Source: Emmonsiellopsis sp. PD_33 (Eukaryota; Ascomycota; Eurotiomycetes; Onygenales; Ajellomycetaceae). Taken from it: DNA of 64,000 nucleotides. Both the position numbers and the translations under genes were made by a program. Shown here one piece after another: positions 11,968 through 24,421 of the stretch; the first letter of the stretch is position 1, and the number at the start of each line of letters is the position of its first letter. The notes below the pieces were generated by a model. The model did no database searches and was not told where the DNA came from. It was given only the letters and a program-made list of their open reading frames with translations. Where the stretch lies: positions 1 through 64,000 of the forward strand of contig JANTQF010000018.1 in assembly GCA_032988165.1 (NCBI GenBank). The letters are read 5' to 3'.

Positions 11968-12338
11968 TCAGCAAAATACACTCTCCAGCGAAGAGGAATT
12001 GATACCTAGCCAGGCAATGAACCCCCATTTTCTCGCCCAGACATCGTCCCTGACATAGATACCGAAAGCCCGATATATCTGAAAATCCCGCGGCAAAACA
12101 AATCGAATAAACGCCAAGACCCCCGCGCCAAGCCCCAGCCCCGATAGTCCATCTGCGCCAAGAATCCCGCCAAGCCAATATCCAATGTTCGCCCATCTTT
12201 TCGATCTCGCTGGCTGACCCTGATCGACCGTACATCCAAAACTCGAGGACGTGCATTATTACGGTGTACGGGGTATGGTCTGTGATTGTTGGCCGTTTCC
12301 ATCGCTGCTTTTACGGTGAACGGTGCCGCCGCCACCAT
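11968..12338 (-). CDS. Possible small membrane protein, two exons (tentative)
   Basis: The model is ATG at 12338, exon 1 12338-12270, a 50-nt intron 12269-12220 (GTACAC...CAG, weak donor), and exon 2 12219-11968 ending in TGA. It would give 106 residues. Exon 1 encodes a hydrophobic N-terminus. Exon 2 encodes a Gly/Leu-rich membrane-like segment (WLGGILGADGLSGLGLGAG) followed by an aromatic, charged segment. The amino-acid composition of this frame looks more protein-like than the competing frames of the same strand. The donor is non-optimal and I recognise no family, so it could also be a frameshifted relic. It lies 0.4 kb from tRNA-Ser. Confidence 0.3.
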
Positions 12339-12725
12339 GACGAAGGAGAAATACCATCCACGCCTCTGCCCTGAGTCGGCGGTCTCAGGGGCTCGGCTGC
12401 ATCAATCAACCAAACATCACGATAGACGTCGCCAGTGGACGTTAAGAGGAGCTGCGGAGTAAAACCCCATGTGCACATCAACTCTTTAATACAATTAATT
12501 ATTAGCTACGTATGCCATGCTTGCCCCTCAGCAAGGACCTGGCCAGTACAACGATGTTCTCCTGATCGGCCCCCCAACAATCGAGGTCCGATGTTAGTAG
12601 AAAGTTGGGATTCTATTGGCGAGAAAACCCCCTTCTCTGTCCAGGGGACCCGGGTCCCGGGCTATGTAACCAACTCCTATGGATGGCTTGTCGGAAAGAC
12701 ATACTAAAAAAACAAGAAAAAAAAT
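12339..12725. other. Intergenic region downstream of tRNA-Ser
   Basis: No gene recognised. The T/A-rich stretch immediately 5' of 12726 on the plus strand would supply a U-rich terminator for the minus-strand tRNA. Confidence 0.5.
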
Positions 12726-12842
12726 CGACACAGGCAGGATTCGAACCTACGCGCCCGAAGGCATGAGATGTCGGGAACCGGCCACGGAATGAAGGGCAGC
12801 CTCAATTCGAGTCTCACGTATTAACCACTCTACCACTGTGCC
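12726..12842 (-). tRNA. tRNA-Ser (anticodon CGA), intron-containing
   Basis: On the minus strand the gene begins GGCACAG and ends CTGTGTC plus discriminator G, giving a full acceptor stem with one G-U pair. The anticodon loop CTCGAA contains CGA (12809-12807). A 36-nt intron (12805-12770) begins one base 3' of the anticodon, and the 3' half of the stem (TCTCA) pairs with TGAGA. A long variable arm built around CTTCGGG and a T-arm with GGTTCGAATCC follow. The long variable arm and CGA anticodon identify a class II serine tRNA reading UCG codons. The mature length is 81 nt. The 5' sequence is very like the yeast tRNA-Ser(CGA), which also has an intron. Confidence 0.9.
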
Positions 12843-15800
12843 GCACTGTGGCGTATTTTGCGCCCTATTGGTGATAACACATAACATAACACGCAACCCT
12901 GGTATTAATCCCCTGCTTCTCCCCCTGCCGTGACACATCGAGAGAATCAGTTTCCTAGTATTATCACCACCGATAATTCGTCCCGCTGTAATCATGTAGC
13001 CGGAGCCTAAACGCTGCCTATGCAGAGCCCTTTCCCCAGCATCATCAGGATAAGTTAGTTCATTGTGGACGCTTGTCACTCCTTATCAAGGCCCTTATTG
13101 CCCAGAAGCCTATATACTTGCTATGGCATGCATTGAAAGAGCAGTACGATCACATCGACTACTCTCTATGGCTATAACTACCCTATTCTGCATAACATAG
13201 TTATTACAACACAGCATCGGAATTTCTTATTACTAACTTAGTTACCCCGGAAATCCCATCTCTTTGTTCGCGGCTATGCATGTATTACGTACAACCATTG
13301 CTGGGGGTTAGGCGAATGGGATTTAGCAGAGTAGGATGATAGAGGTAAGTTATTATGTAGTTATGTAACAAAGTTAGGCTTTGATAAAAGAAAGCCCTTT
13401 GTTTCGCTGTGCTATGCACTCCGTACTGTGTTCTTGGCGGCGGCCGGACTCCTGGCGCTGGCAGAGGGAGAGGGAGCCGCGGTAGTTAGACAGATGGGGT
13501 TTAGGAAAGGGTAGTTATAGATTATATCTCTTTATTCTAGTTACCAGTAACTAGTGATGGAAAGGAAAGGGAAGCGAACAATTTACATCTCATCTCATCT
13601 CATTATTAATAACTATTTTATTGAAAAATCTGTCCCGCGTCCTCTCCTATTCTTCACGATATAATTCAGAACCCTTCCTCAATCGATTCTACTTCCTCTC
13701 ATACAGTATACCCACCTACACCACCATACCCTGATTCCTCATTCCTGCAACGAGCAGAACAAAGGGAAACAGCCTAGGCCCTCTGGACACAACATAACAT
13801 GCCAAGAGCACGCCAAGGGGTGCGAGGTATAGAGTAAATAAGATAGGATCGGTGGATGGGAGTGTATTGTAATGGTGTAATAGTTTACTGTGGTGTAGAG
13901 TGAGGGTGTTGGCTTTCATTTGTTTGTTTTATTGTACGGATACGCCCCTGCTAATTCAGGGGAATGGAGGGTTATTCTGTTGCAATAGGTGTGGGGGGGA
14001 TGGTGGGGATATTATTATAGATATTCCAGTAGAGATGGGGGAGAAGGGGATGGATAACCAGCCCTGAGAAAAGGAGCAAGTAATAGTATCTAGAGTATGA
14101 CTGTCTGTTCCCATTTAGAGAATGGGCTACTTAATGTTACTTAATATACCTGGTTATTTTTTTTTAGCTATTCCCCTCTTTCGTTCCGGTTCTATACATA
14201 GAGGATCCAGCCTGATATGGATCGATCCCTGGCAAGTACAGAGTACACATACATATGTTATTTTAGTAGGTAGATCAGCCACGATGCATTGTTATAGTGA
14301 GTGAGATTAGATAGGTAGGTATGTAGGTGGTTAGGATACAGCAAAGGAATCCACTTCTGTGGTTATAGCCAGAGGACATGAGAGCTATACATGCATCATC
14401 TTCAACATAAGCAGAGAGAGAACTTAAATCGAAGGGATGGATATGTTCTATTTCTTCATTTGTTATTGAGAACTCTTTACATACTGTACGTACTCAACTA
14501 CTGCAGGGAGAAGCAGGTTATGCGTATAAACTACATATATACTCTGGTATGCAGCGCTGGGGTGAGGTTGAGGTTTATTAACTAGATCGATAAATAGCCT
14601 CGATCGGCTGATCGCCCTTGGCCTTCTTGGCCTACATTCATCACCGGTAAACGAGACAGAGGAGTAACTAACTAATCAAGCTAGTTTGTCAATCAGGAGA
14701 GAGTTACGTATGTTGATTACATATAGTTACCCATCCCATTGCGTTAATGGGCTTGGGCTGGGTACGGAGTTCGGGTAGTTGGTAGATAACTACGGAGTAT
14801 ATAGGGGATAGATAGTACGTAGATATGATAACTATGCATTGGGTGAGTAATGGGGTTAGTAATGGTTTCGGTTCTATTTAGGCCAGCTGGGTGGGTGGGA
14901 TATTTGCTTTTTTCTTTGTTCTGTGTTTGAGTTTTGGGTTTGGGTTTGGGTTTGGTTTTAACTGAGGAGATAGTTGCCTGCGGGAGGTGAGGGAGTGAGT
15001 TAGCTATGATAATAGGTAAACTTCCTGCTTCCTTCCAGAAGGGAAAGGAAGGAAGTAAGGGAAGGGAGTCGATATCATAGTTTATCTAGTTATCTAGTTA
15101 CTCCGTAATGCATGCTAGCTTTTATGAAACCATCTACCGTCTATGGTCTGCTCTTCATACGGAAATGGACCGGCACGGCACGGCACGGCAGCGACGGAGA
15201 TGGGAATAAGAGTAGGTAAGTAGTTTAAACGTTGACTCGAGTGTGGAAAGGAATGGAATGGAAGGCCAAAATCTACTGCTGCGGTATGTAGTTGTTCTCG
15301 CCACGCCACTTTGGTCCGCGCCACTCAGCCATCTATCGATCGCTACGGAGTATCCATATCCATAGGGTGCGATGTACGGAAGCTCAACGGATGGGATCTG
15401 TTAACTACGGGAGCGGAGCGAATCTTGCTTCCAAGATTCTTTACGCGGTATACCGTATACATATGTAACTGATTTAGTTAAAGCGATCGATGACATTTTT
15501 GAAAGTTAGTTATTGGTTCACTCTCCATACGTGATGTCTATGAATATATGAGGGAATTTTCCTTGCCTTCCCTGCCTTTCCGGAGAGAAAAAAAAAGGAA
15601 GTAAGAAAAAGTCAAGTCTCCGAACTGCATGGTGCCTGGGTGGGACAAGGCATGGATAGTTAGCTAATTAGTAAGGGAAGCCTGATACCCTCTCTCGAAA
15701 AAAAGGAGATGGAAAGAAAAAAGAAAAAGAAAAAAAGCTTTTTCTAGATCCCGTCTTTCCCGTCCCGACCGAAGTATCATCGAGACGGACAAGATTTATA

Positions 15801-16400
15801 TTTTAGAGAAAGGGAGTGAAAAAGGGAAGACTGGTGCCGAGATGGGTTTGGATATTTTGCATTTGCAAGTTGGGTTTGGTTTTCTTGGTTCTTAGGGCTG
15901 GGTGGATGGGAAAAAAAAAGAAGGGAGGGAAGAGTTAGTTACGTATGTCTGGCTTGATATCGCGGTACGGAAGGGAAAGGAGGGTTTGAGAAAGGCGACA
16001 CTCAAGAGGAGGTTGAGCAACCAGTTAGCGGTTGATCGCCAATAGTCGCCGAGATAGCTCTCGTCATCGTGCATGGCGTGGGATGGAAAGGAATAATAAT
16101 ATAATAATACAAGCGATATGACTTGTTGCGGCGGTTAGTTACATCGGGAGCAGGATGAAAACTCTGCGGTCGGCAGGCCGGGAGAGCGACAAGACAAGGC
16201 GCCTGGGATGGGAGGGCAGACTCAGAGGGCGAAGGGCCAGGATAAATAACATTTGCATCCCGTTCGATCCGACGAACCCACATCCAATTTACCACACAAC
16301 CCGCGATGTCCTGTCTCTCACCGGCGGGCAGAGGGGAGCTGCGAGTGCCGATGATAATTACCCGCAGATGAGCCGTACTGTCACGTACCGCGCGTGACGG
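12843..16400. other. Gene-poor intergenic region
   Basis: About 3.5 kb without a credible gene. It contains six copies of ACTCCGTA or its complement, many TAGTTA/GTTAACTA words, short purine runs and several A/T-rich stretches. A 191-codon minus-strand frame at 16002-16577 overlaps the pma1 promoter. Its composition is erratic, so I regard it as chance. Confidence 0.55.
14933..14957 (+). repeat. (GGGTTT)n short repeat
   Basis: Three to four copies of a GGGTTT-like hexamer, one base substitution away from the telomeric TTAGGG. Isolated and interstitial. Confidence 0.6.
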
Positions 16401-16421
16401 CGCACTTGGCGGGCGACTGGG

Positions 16422-17258
16422 CGCTGTGACGGTACGCATACGGCGAGGCCCACTGGTCCCTGGGTAGTGCTGAAACCGGCCCCCCACTGCCTGGGAGCTG
16501 TTGCGACCGTGTTGTGTGCTGCTGCCCTTGTGCGTGCTGGTGGTGGCATTGATATCAACTACAGCATGACATGACATGAATTATCACAAGAGGAGATGTA
16601 GATATAGAGGGATGAATACACACAATACACGGAATACAGCCTGACATCAGCCGCCCGTCATCCGCTTGCTGCCACGCCCAGTACCGCCCGTACGCAGCTT
16701 ATGCAACGTCACGCCGAGTGTTTTTGCAAACACGGCCGCGGCAGGCCAATCAGCAGCGCGCAGCTGGTGCCGCGCACCCCACCGAATCCGTATTTTTGCA
16801 GGCTGGCCGGGCAGCACGGAAAAGAGCGCATACGGCGGGCGGTACGGGCCATACGGCGGCTGGGGCTCGGCGGGCAGCTGTGACCGTACGGCGTAATTTG
16901 CAGAACCGGCGGCGCCCTTGTTTCCTTCTTATATCTCCCACCTCCCAACTCCCAACCTCTCCTCCTCTTCTTCTTCTTCTCTTGCTCCCATCCTCTCTCT
17001 TCTCTTCTTGCTGTGGTCTGAGTCTGTGCTGTGACTCTGCTTCGCTTCGCTCTCCCTCTCCCCTCTCCTCTCCTCCGCCTTCTTCGTCCGCCGCTGGTTC
17101 ACGAGGACCACGCCAGCGCGGCCTCCAGAAGAAGCCCCCGTCGCGCCCGGCCTTTCTCTCCAGCAATTGGATAGAAAGCCGCTCGACCATTCTGTGATTC
17201 GAATTGGCCGCTCCAAACCCCCTCTAGACCTCCCTCTGCGCAATCCACCACCGCCATC
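16422..17258 (+). promoter_or_regulatory. pma1 promoter and pyrimidine-rich 5' leader
   Basis: The 0.8 kb upstream of the ATPase start contains a repeated motif GCTGTGAC(G/C)GTACG at 16422 and 16877, several ATACGGCG copies (16437, 16830, 16851) and a CCAAT box at 16746-16750. From about 16930 to 17100 the sequence becomes a C/T-rich leader, typical of strongly expressed fungal housekeeping genes and their transcription start regions. The factor binding the TACGG-type repeats is unknown. Confidence 0.55.
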
Positions 17259-20211
17259 ATGTCCGATCCGACCGCGGCTGGCTCCCAGGGCCAGGCCGTG
17301 CCCCCCAACCACCTGGGCACCAGCGTCCCCAGCGGCGGCTTCTCTGAGAAGCCCACCCACCCCCTCGAGAGCGAGAAGAAGGCCCCCGTCCCCGAAGAGG
17401 AGGAGGAGGACGAGGACATGGACGCCCTCATCGAGGAGCTCGAGTCCCAGGACGGCCATATCGACATCGAGGACGAGGAGACCACCGAGCCCGGCGGAGC
17501 CCGTCCCGTCCCTGAGGAACTGCTCAACACCGACACGCGCCAGGGTCTGACCGACCAGGAGGTTATCGCGCGTCGCAAGAAGTACGGTCTCAACCAGATG
17601 AAGGAGGAGAAGGAGAACCTGGTGCTCAAGTTCCTGAGCTACTTCGTTGGTCCTATCCAGTTCGTCATGGAGGTGAGTTTGTGAAAGCTTTTTCTTCTTC
17701 CGTGCAGACCCGCCAGATCAAGGTTTTGGGCACGGAAGAAAACTGGTTGGAACCGTTGTAACTGACGCGCACTCTAGGCTGCTGCTATTCTCGCTGCTGG
17801 TCTTGAGGACTGGGTCGATTTCGGTGTCATTTGCGGTCTGCTCTTGCTCAACGCCTGTGTTGGTTTCATCCAGGAATTCCAGGCTGGTTCTATCGTCGAC
17901 GAGTTGAAGAAGACTCTGGCTCTCAAGGCTGTCGTTCTCCGTAACGGCCGTCTGACTGAGATTGAAGCTCCCGAGGTCGTGCCCGGTGATATCCTCCAGA
18001 TTGAGGAGGGTACCATCATCCCCGCCGACGGCCGCATTGTTACCGAAGACGCTTTCCTCCAGGTTGATCAGTCCGCCATCACCGGTGAGTCGCTCGCCGT
18101 CGACAAGCACAAGGGCGACACCTGCTATGCTTCCTCTGCTGTCAAGCGTGGTGAGGCCTTCATGGTCATCACCTCCACTGGTGACAACACCTTCGTCGGT
18201 CGCGCCGCCGCCCTCGTCAACGCGGCCTCCTCCGGAACTGGTCATTTCACTGAAGTGCTCAACGGCATTGGTACTGTTCTCCTGATTCTCGTCATCCTGA
18301 CCCTCTTGGTCGTCTGGGTTTCGTCTTTCTACCGCTCCAACGGCATCGTCACCATCCTCGAGTTCACCCTGGCCATCACCATCATTGGTGTCCCCGTCGG
18401 TCTCCCCGCTGTCGTCACCACCACCATGGCTGTCGGTGCTGCTTACCTCGCTAAGAAGAAGGCCATCGTCCAGAAGCTGTCTGCCATTGAGTCCCTTGCT
18501 GGTGTCGAGATCCTCTGCTCTGACAAGACCGGTACCTTGACCAAGAACAAGCTCTCCCTTGCCGAGCCCTTCACCGTCGCCGGTGTCGAGCCCGATGACC
18601 TTATGTTGACTGCTTGCTTGGCTGCCTCCCGCAAGAAGAAGGGTATTGATGCCATCGACAAGGCTTTCCTCAAGTCCCTCCGCTACTACCCCCGCGCCAA
18701 GTCTGTCCTCACCCAGTACAAGGTCCTTGAGTTCCACCCCTTCGACCCCGTCTCCAAGAAGGTCAGCGCCATCGTCGAGTCTCCCCAGGGTGAGCGCATC
18801 ACCTGCGTCAAGGGTGCTCCTCTCTTCGTCCTCAAGACCGTCGAGGAAGACCACCCCATCCCCGAGGAAGTCGATGCTGCCTACAAGAACAAGGTCGCCG
18901 AGTTCGCTACCCGTGGTTTCCGCTCTCTCGGTGTTGCCCGCAAGCGTGGTGAAGGCTCCTGGGAAATCCTTGGTATCATGCCTTGCTCTGATCCCCCTCG
19001 CCACGATACCGCCAAGACCATCAACGAGGCCAAGACTCTCGGTTTGTCCATCAAGATGTTGACTGGTGACGCTGTCGGTATCGCCCGTGAAACTTCCCGC
19101 CAACTCGGTCTCGGAACCAACGTCTACAACGCTGAGCGTCTCGGTCTCGGTGGCGGTGGTACCATGCCCGGTTCTGAGGTCTACGATTTCGTTGAGGCTG
19201 CCGATGGTTTCGCTGAAGTTTTCCCCCAGCACAAGTACAATGTCGTCGAGATCCTGCAGCAGCGTGGCTACCTCGTTGCCATGACTGGTGACGGTGTCAA
19301 CGATGCCCCCTCGCTCAAGAAGGCTGATACTGGTATTGCTGTCGAGGGTGCCTCTGATGCCGCCCGCTCCGCTGCCGATATTGTCTTCCTTGCCCCCGGT
19401 CTCTCTGCCATCATCGACGCCCTCAAGACTTCTCGCCAGATTTTCCACCGTATGTACGCTTACGTCGTCTACCGTATCGCTCTGTCTCTCCACTTGGAAA
19501 TCTTCCTGGGTCTGTGGATCGCCATCCTCAACACCTCGCTCAACCTCGAACTCGTCGTCTTCATTGCCATCTTCGCTGATATTGCTACCCTGGCTATCGC
19601 CTACGACAACGCCCCCTTCTCCAAGACTCCTGTCAAGTGGAACTTGCCCAAGCTGTGGGGTATGTCCGTCCTCCTCGGTATTGTCCTCGCTGTTGGTACC
19701 TGGATTACCCTCACCACTATGCTTGCTGGCGGTGAGAACGGTGGTATTGTTCAGAACTTTGGTGTCCGCGATGAGGTCCTCTTCCTCCAGATCTCCCTCA
19801 CTGAGAACTGGCTTATCTTCATCACCCGTGCCAACGGTCCTTTCTGGTCCTCCATCCCCTCGTGGCAGCTGGCTGGCGCCATCTTGATCGTCGATATCGT
19901 CGCCACTTTCTTCACCCTCTTCGGTTGGTTCGTTGGTGGACAGACTTCGATCGTCGCTGTCGTCCGTGTCTGGATCTTCTCTTTCGGATGCTTCTGCGTC
20001 CTCGGTGGTCTCTACTACCTGCTCCAGGGCTCGACTGGCTTCGACAATATGATGCACGGCAAGAGCCCCAAGAAGAACCAGAAGCAACGATCTCTGGAAG
20101 ATTTCGGTAAGTCATCTCTTCCCCTGCATAGGTATTGTGACCCCTTGCTAATATTGTCTCATAGTTGTTTCACTTCAACGTGTCTCCACCCAGCACGAGA
20201 AGAGCGCATAA
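17259..20211 (+). CDS. pma1: Plasma-membrane H+-ATPase (P-type, P3A)
   Basis: The enzyme pumps protons out of the cell at the expense of ATP, building the gradient for nutrient uptake and cytosolic pH control. There are three exons: 17259-17672, 17778-20106 and 20165-20211, coding 929 residues, normal for the family. The acidic N-terminus (EEEEEDEDMDALIEEL) is typical of fungal enzymes. Other landmarks are the actuator motif TGES, the phosphorylation site CSDKTGTLT (Asp near residue 387), KGAP for nucleotide binding, the hinge motif TGDGVNDAPSLKKAD and about ten membrane helices. The last exon supplies the regulatory tail ending QRVSTQHEKSA; its Ser/Thr residues are the glucose-regulated phosphorylation sites in yeast. 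Strong codon bias (C-ending codons, few TTA/CTA/TCA) indicates high expression. Confidence 0.98.
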
Positions 20212-21886
20212 GGGATTGGATTTCAGGGAGACGAAAAGAAGGGACCTTGTTCTGGAGATATGTACAAATAACATTGGGAACGAAGGACTGCGGATCGCTC
20301 GATATCTTCTGAATTTTCTTATTTCCTTACCGATTGAGGGGGAGGAACCCAAAACACACAAACCCCCCATTATAGACAGTGTGAACATTCCTCCTTTAGT
20401 ATATATTCGCCACCTTGCTGTTTATCCCTGCATGAAATTGTCTTATACTTCCCCCCCCTTCCCCCCCCCCCTCATGTCCCCTGGTTTAGGGAGAAGCAAT
20501 TCGAAGCAGAAAAAAAAAGCAGGAAACTACTCACAGCACAACTGCAAGCAGAGGCAGGATCAGGATCCCCCAGAACGAAAAAAAAGGAACCCAACAAAAA
20601 AATTGTGTTTTTATATTAATCAACTGTTCAACCGTCCATCCAACTGCTGTCTCGTCTTGTACACAACATCAACGTCGTCGACCGTCGTCCCGTCTTTCCT
20701 TCATACTATTTCCTACACACCAACTGCCTACATACTCGAAACAAGAGTCGCTTACTTGCCCCCTTTTCTTTTCTTTCTTCCCTTTTATCTGACCTACCTA
20801 ATATGTACACCCCCTGTGCTGTTTTCACAAAATCGTCCGTGGCTTGGATTATAAGGCTGTCCTATTTTCCTTTTTTTTTCCTTTTTCCTTTCTTCTTTTT
20901 GTGATTAACTTTATTATAAACTTACTCCTTTTATTATATTTTATTTTCTTCGCGGATATTCCTTTTCCTTTTCCTTTTCCTTGCTGGTCGGGTCGGCTTT
21001 GTGTGTCTGTGGGTTTGGCTGTTGGTGCTCAATAATGTGATTTGTGATTTGTGATTTGTTGTCAAGCGGTGTTGTGTGATGCGCGATGCGAAATGCGTTC
21101 AACTAAGAAGGCAGGATTAAAACGGTGTCTTAAGAGGTGTGCTGGATTCGATTGCGTTTGGCTAGGTTAGGCAGTTTAAATCAATTCGGTTCGTATATTG
21201 TCTGAATATTGGCCGTGGCTGTCTATCTCCAGATCACATCAGCTTACATAAGCCATCCAACCTGCCCCGACCTCCAACCTCAACCTCCGACTATCCAACA
21301 ATCAGACCGGACAAACAGTTACATACAGTCATCCACCCACGGATCCCCGGATGCCCAATCCCTGACCTCTACGAAAATAAAATAACATTGGCTGTTTGTT
21401 CTAAGCTCTTCCCTGACGCCTGTCTGTTTCTGGGGGCAAACGGGGAAATATTGGCTTTCCGTCGACGTCATGGATCTGGACGTATGTCATGACCTGGCCA
21501 TTGGGTTTGGAAATTTCGGTTTCGCCTCCCGTCTTGATTTGGAATGAATGGAACGCGGTTTGGCCTGTTGACTAAGACTGACTACTAGTTAGACCTTTAT
21601 TGACGATGTGTGTGTGGGTGCATAACAAGATAGCGCTTGTTGTCTGATATCGTCGAGAGAGGCTTTGGAGTCGCTTTGATTGGATTAAGCACGCTCAATT
21701 TGATACCTCTCTCTCTGTCCATCTCTCTATTGTTCCCCGTCTGTCCGGATTTCCGGGGAACGTAGGTGTTACATCACGCTTCTCTAGCTTGCCCTGTTCC
21801 GGACGGACCACAAACCACCGCCTGGCATTTGATACACCATCCCGTCATCCAATCTATACACACACAGCCAACCCTGAACGCCCAAG
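20212..21886. other. pma1 3' region and ccg-9 promoter
   Basis: 1.7 kb without a gene. The first part (to about 21000) is T/C-rich and probably contains the pma1 3' untranslated region and polyadenylation signals. The second part should hold the promoter of the trehalose synthase gene. A purely pyrimidine-rich run lies at about 20440-20475 and another at 20860-20990. Confidence 0.5.
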
Positions 21887-24421
21887 ATGTTCATGAAAAA
21901 GCACATCACCGACGAGGAGGCGCTGCCAGACCGCACCCGCTCCCGCACCCGCAGCGGCGGCTCGGGGTTTGGCGGGGAAGGCCCCGGCCCGCATCTAAAG
22001 CCCTACGTCGACATGATCATGTGTGCGTTCCAGGATAGGCGGTTTAGTCGGCGCACGTCGGTGTATCAGAAACGAGACCTGCAGGAGCGGGTCGCGAAGA
22101 AGAGCTGGGCGGGGCCGCCGTCTGAGGTATCTCCTACCGCCCCTACCCCTACACCGCGGATATTATATCGGACGGATGCTGATTGAATTGAAATGGTATG
22201 AAATAGACAATCTACGGCGGCATCTCAGTCTCCTCTAGTTCGGAAGGCGAAGTGACCGTCTCCCTAGCCGTGCGCGACACGACGTACTTCCTCGACTTCT
22301 CCGAGCATCACTTCCCCGTCGACGAGGCGGCGCACCCGACCGAAAATGTCATCACGGACTTTGTCGTGCTCGAGCTGCGCCGGTACGAAAACGAGCATCT
22401 GGAGAAATTCATCGGGATCGCGATGCCGCGGGACCTGGCGGAGCGGTGTCCGAATTTGTGTCCGCGCATCTGGAGTGAGCTGGACATTGTCCCCGTGGTC
22501 CTGCATGGCAAGGGCGTGCATAGTGTTGGCTGGATTAATCGGGAGTTTTGGACCGAGAAGACGCTGGATGAGCAGGCGGAGTCCGTGGCGAGGAAGTGTA
22601 TTACGTTCGTTCTCTCCGTTTGAGATTGGGTTTCTAAGATCTGATAAAGATGCTGATCGATGACTGCAGCTTCTTCGGCCCAAACAAGGCGCCGCTTCTG
22701 CAGGTCGGGTACCGGGGCAATGTCGAGGTGGATGCAGGCTTCCATGCCATCCTGTCAGGACTGTCCGATTACGAGACGACGGTGGGCTCGCGGACGTGGA
22801 ATTCTGTTATGAAATACGCGGATGACTTGAAGAAACGAAAGATCAAGATTGCCTTCTTCAGCGCGACGCCACAGGGCGGCGGTGTAGCTCTCATGAGACA
22901 TGCGTTGGTACGGTTCTCGGAAGCTCTGGGGACGGATATCAAATGGTAAGTCCCCCCCCCCCCCTCTCCCTGTTTATGCCCATCTAAACAAAGCCTAGGT
23001 ACGTCCCACGGCCCCGCCCAGCAGTCTTCCGCATCACCAAGACAAACCACAACATCTTCCAAGGTGTCTCGCACCCGGACGAGCGCCTCAGCGAAGAAAA
23101 CAAACAAGCCCTCACGGACTGGATCGTCGGCAACGCCAAGCGCTACTGGTTCTGCAAGGGCGGGCCACTAACACCTCCCTCCGAGGGCGGCGCGGATGTC
23201 ATCGTCATCGACGACCCGCAGATGCCAGGCCTCATCCCGCTTATCAAGGAACTCACCCCGCTCCGCCCCGTCATCTACCGCAGCCACATCCAGATCCGCA
23301 GCGACCTGATCGCAACGCCCGGAACCCCGCAGGCGGACGCGTGGAATTACTTTTGGAATAGTATCAAATATGCGGATTTGTTTATCAGCCATCCAGTTGC
23401 GAGCTTTGTGCCGCATATGGTGCCGAAGGAGAGTGTGGGGTATTTGCCTGCGACGACGGATTGGTGAGTTTGTTTATTATCTTATTAGCCCTGTGCAGAG
23501 CTGACGTTCATATCGTAGGCTTGACGGGTTGAACAAGCCCATGGACGATTGGAATATCGGCTACTACGGGCGGGTGTTTAATGCTAAATGCCGCGAGATC
23601 GGGATGACGCCTATAAACTATCCTGACGGTGGGTTACCTCCAGCCTCCCTCCCCCCTTCTTTTCCAAACCCCCACTAACCCCCAATGCAGACGAATACAT
23701 CGTCCAAGTCGCCCGCTTCGACCCATCAAAAGGCATCTTCGACGTCCTAACCTCATACAGCAAATTCCACTCCCTCCTCCTCGCCACCCGACCCGACGTC
23801 AAGCCGCCCAAACTCCTAATCTGCGGCCACGGGTCCGTCGACGACCCAGACGGCGTGGTCATCTACGACGCAGTAATCGAGCACATCGACAGCACGCTGA
23901 AACACCTCAAGAGTTCGATCTGCGTCATGCACATCCCGCCCTCGGACCAGATCCTCAACGCGCTCCTCTCCAAAGCGCACGTCGCCCTGCAGCTCAGCAC
24001 GCGCGAGGGCTTCGAGGTCAAAGTCTCCGAGGCCCTGCACAAGGGCAAGCCCGTCATCGCCACCCGCGCCGGCGGCATCCCGCTGCAGGTGCAGCATGGG
24101 AAGAACGGCTTCCTCGTCGAAGTCGGCGACACGGACGCCGTCGCCCGCCACCTGTTCGACCTGTGGACGGACGACGAGCTGTATTACCGCCTCAGCTCGT
24201 GGGCGGCGGACAGCGTGAGCGATGAGGTGAGCACGGTGGGGAATGCGCTGGCGTGGCTGTTTCTGGCTAGTGAGGTGAGTAAGGGGCGCGCGGTGGCGCC
24301 GGATGAGAGGTGGATTAATGATTTGGCGAGGGAGAAGGCCAAGGAGCCGTATGGGAAGAGGGAGAATCGGTTACATAGGGTTGTCGGGAAGAGGGTTGTG
24401 GCGGGGGGGGGGGAGGAGTGA
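21887..24421 (+). CDS. Trehalose synthase / phosphorylase, CCG-9 type (GT4 family)
   Basis: A homologue of Neurospora clock-controlled gene 9, an enzyme that makes or phosphorolyses trehalose using glucose and a glucosyl donor. There are six exons: 21887-22126, 22207-22604, 22670-22945, 22999-23463, 23519-23628 and 23691-24421, giving 739 residues, close to the family size. The N-terminal 80 residues are basic and probably disordered. The C-terminal half is a GT-B glycosyltransferase domain with the retaining GT4 signature REGFEVKVSEALHKGKPVIA and RAGGIPLQV. The second intron uses an unusual donor (GTTCGT), required to keep the reading frame. Intron 3 contains a run of C. Transcribed in the same direction as pma1; circadian or stress control is known for the Neurospora gene and not visible here. 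Confidence 0.93.

Noticed and set aside
16002..16577. 191-codon minus-strand open frame upstream of pma1
   Set aside because: Erratic composition, no domain, overlaps other frames and the pma1 promoter.
17718..20087. 789-codon minus-strand open frame
   Set aside because: Exact antisense of the conserved H+-ATPase exon; its Asp/Glu/Ser-rich translation reflects the complement of biased codons.
23629..24225. 198-codon plus-strand open frame
   Set aside because: Alternative frame of the last exon of the trehalose synthase gene, Arg/Pro-rich and without homology.
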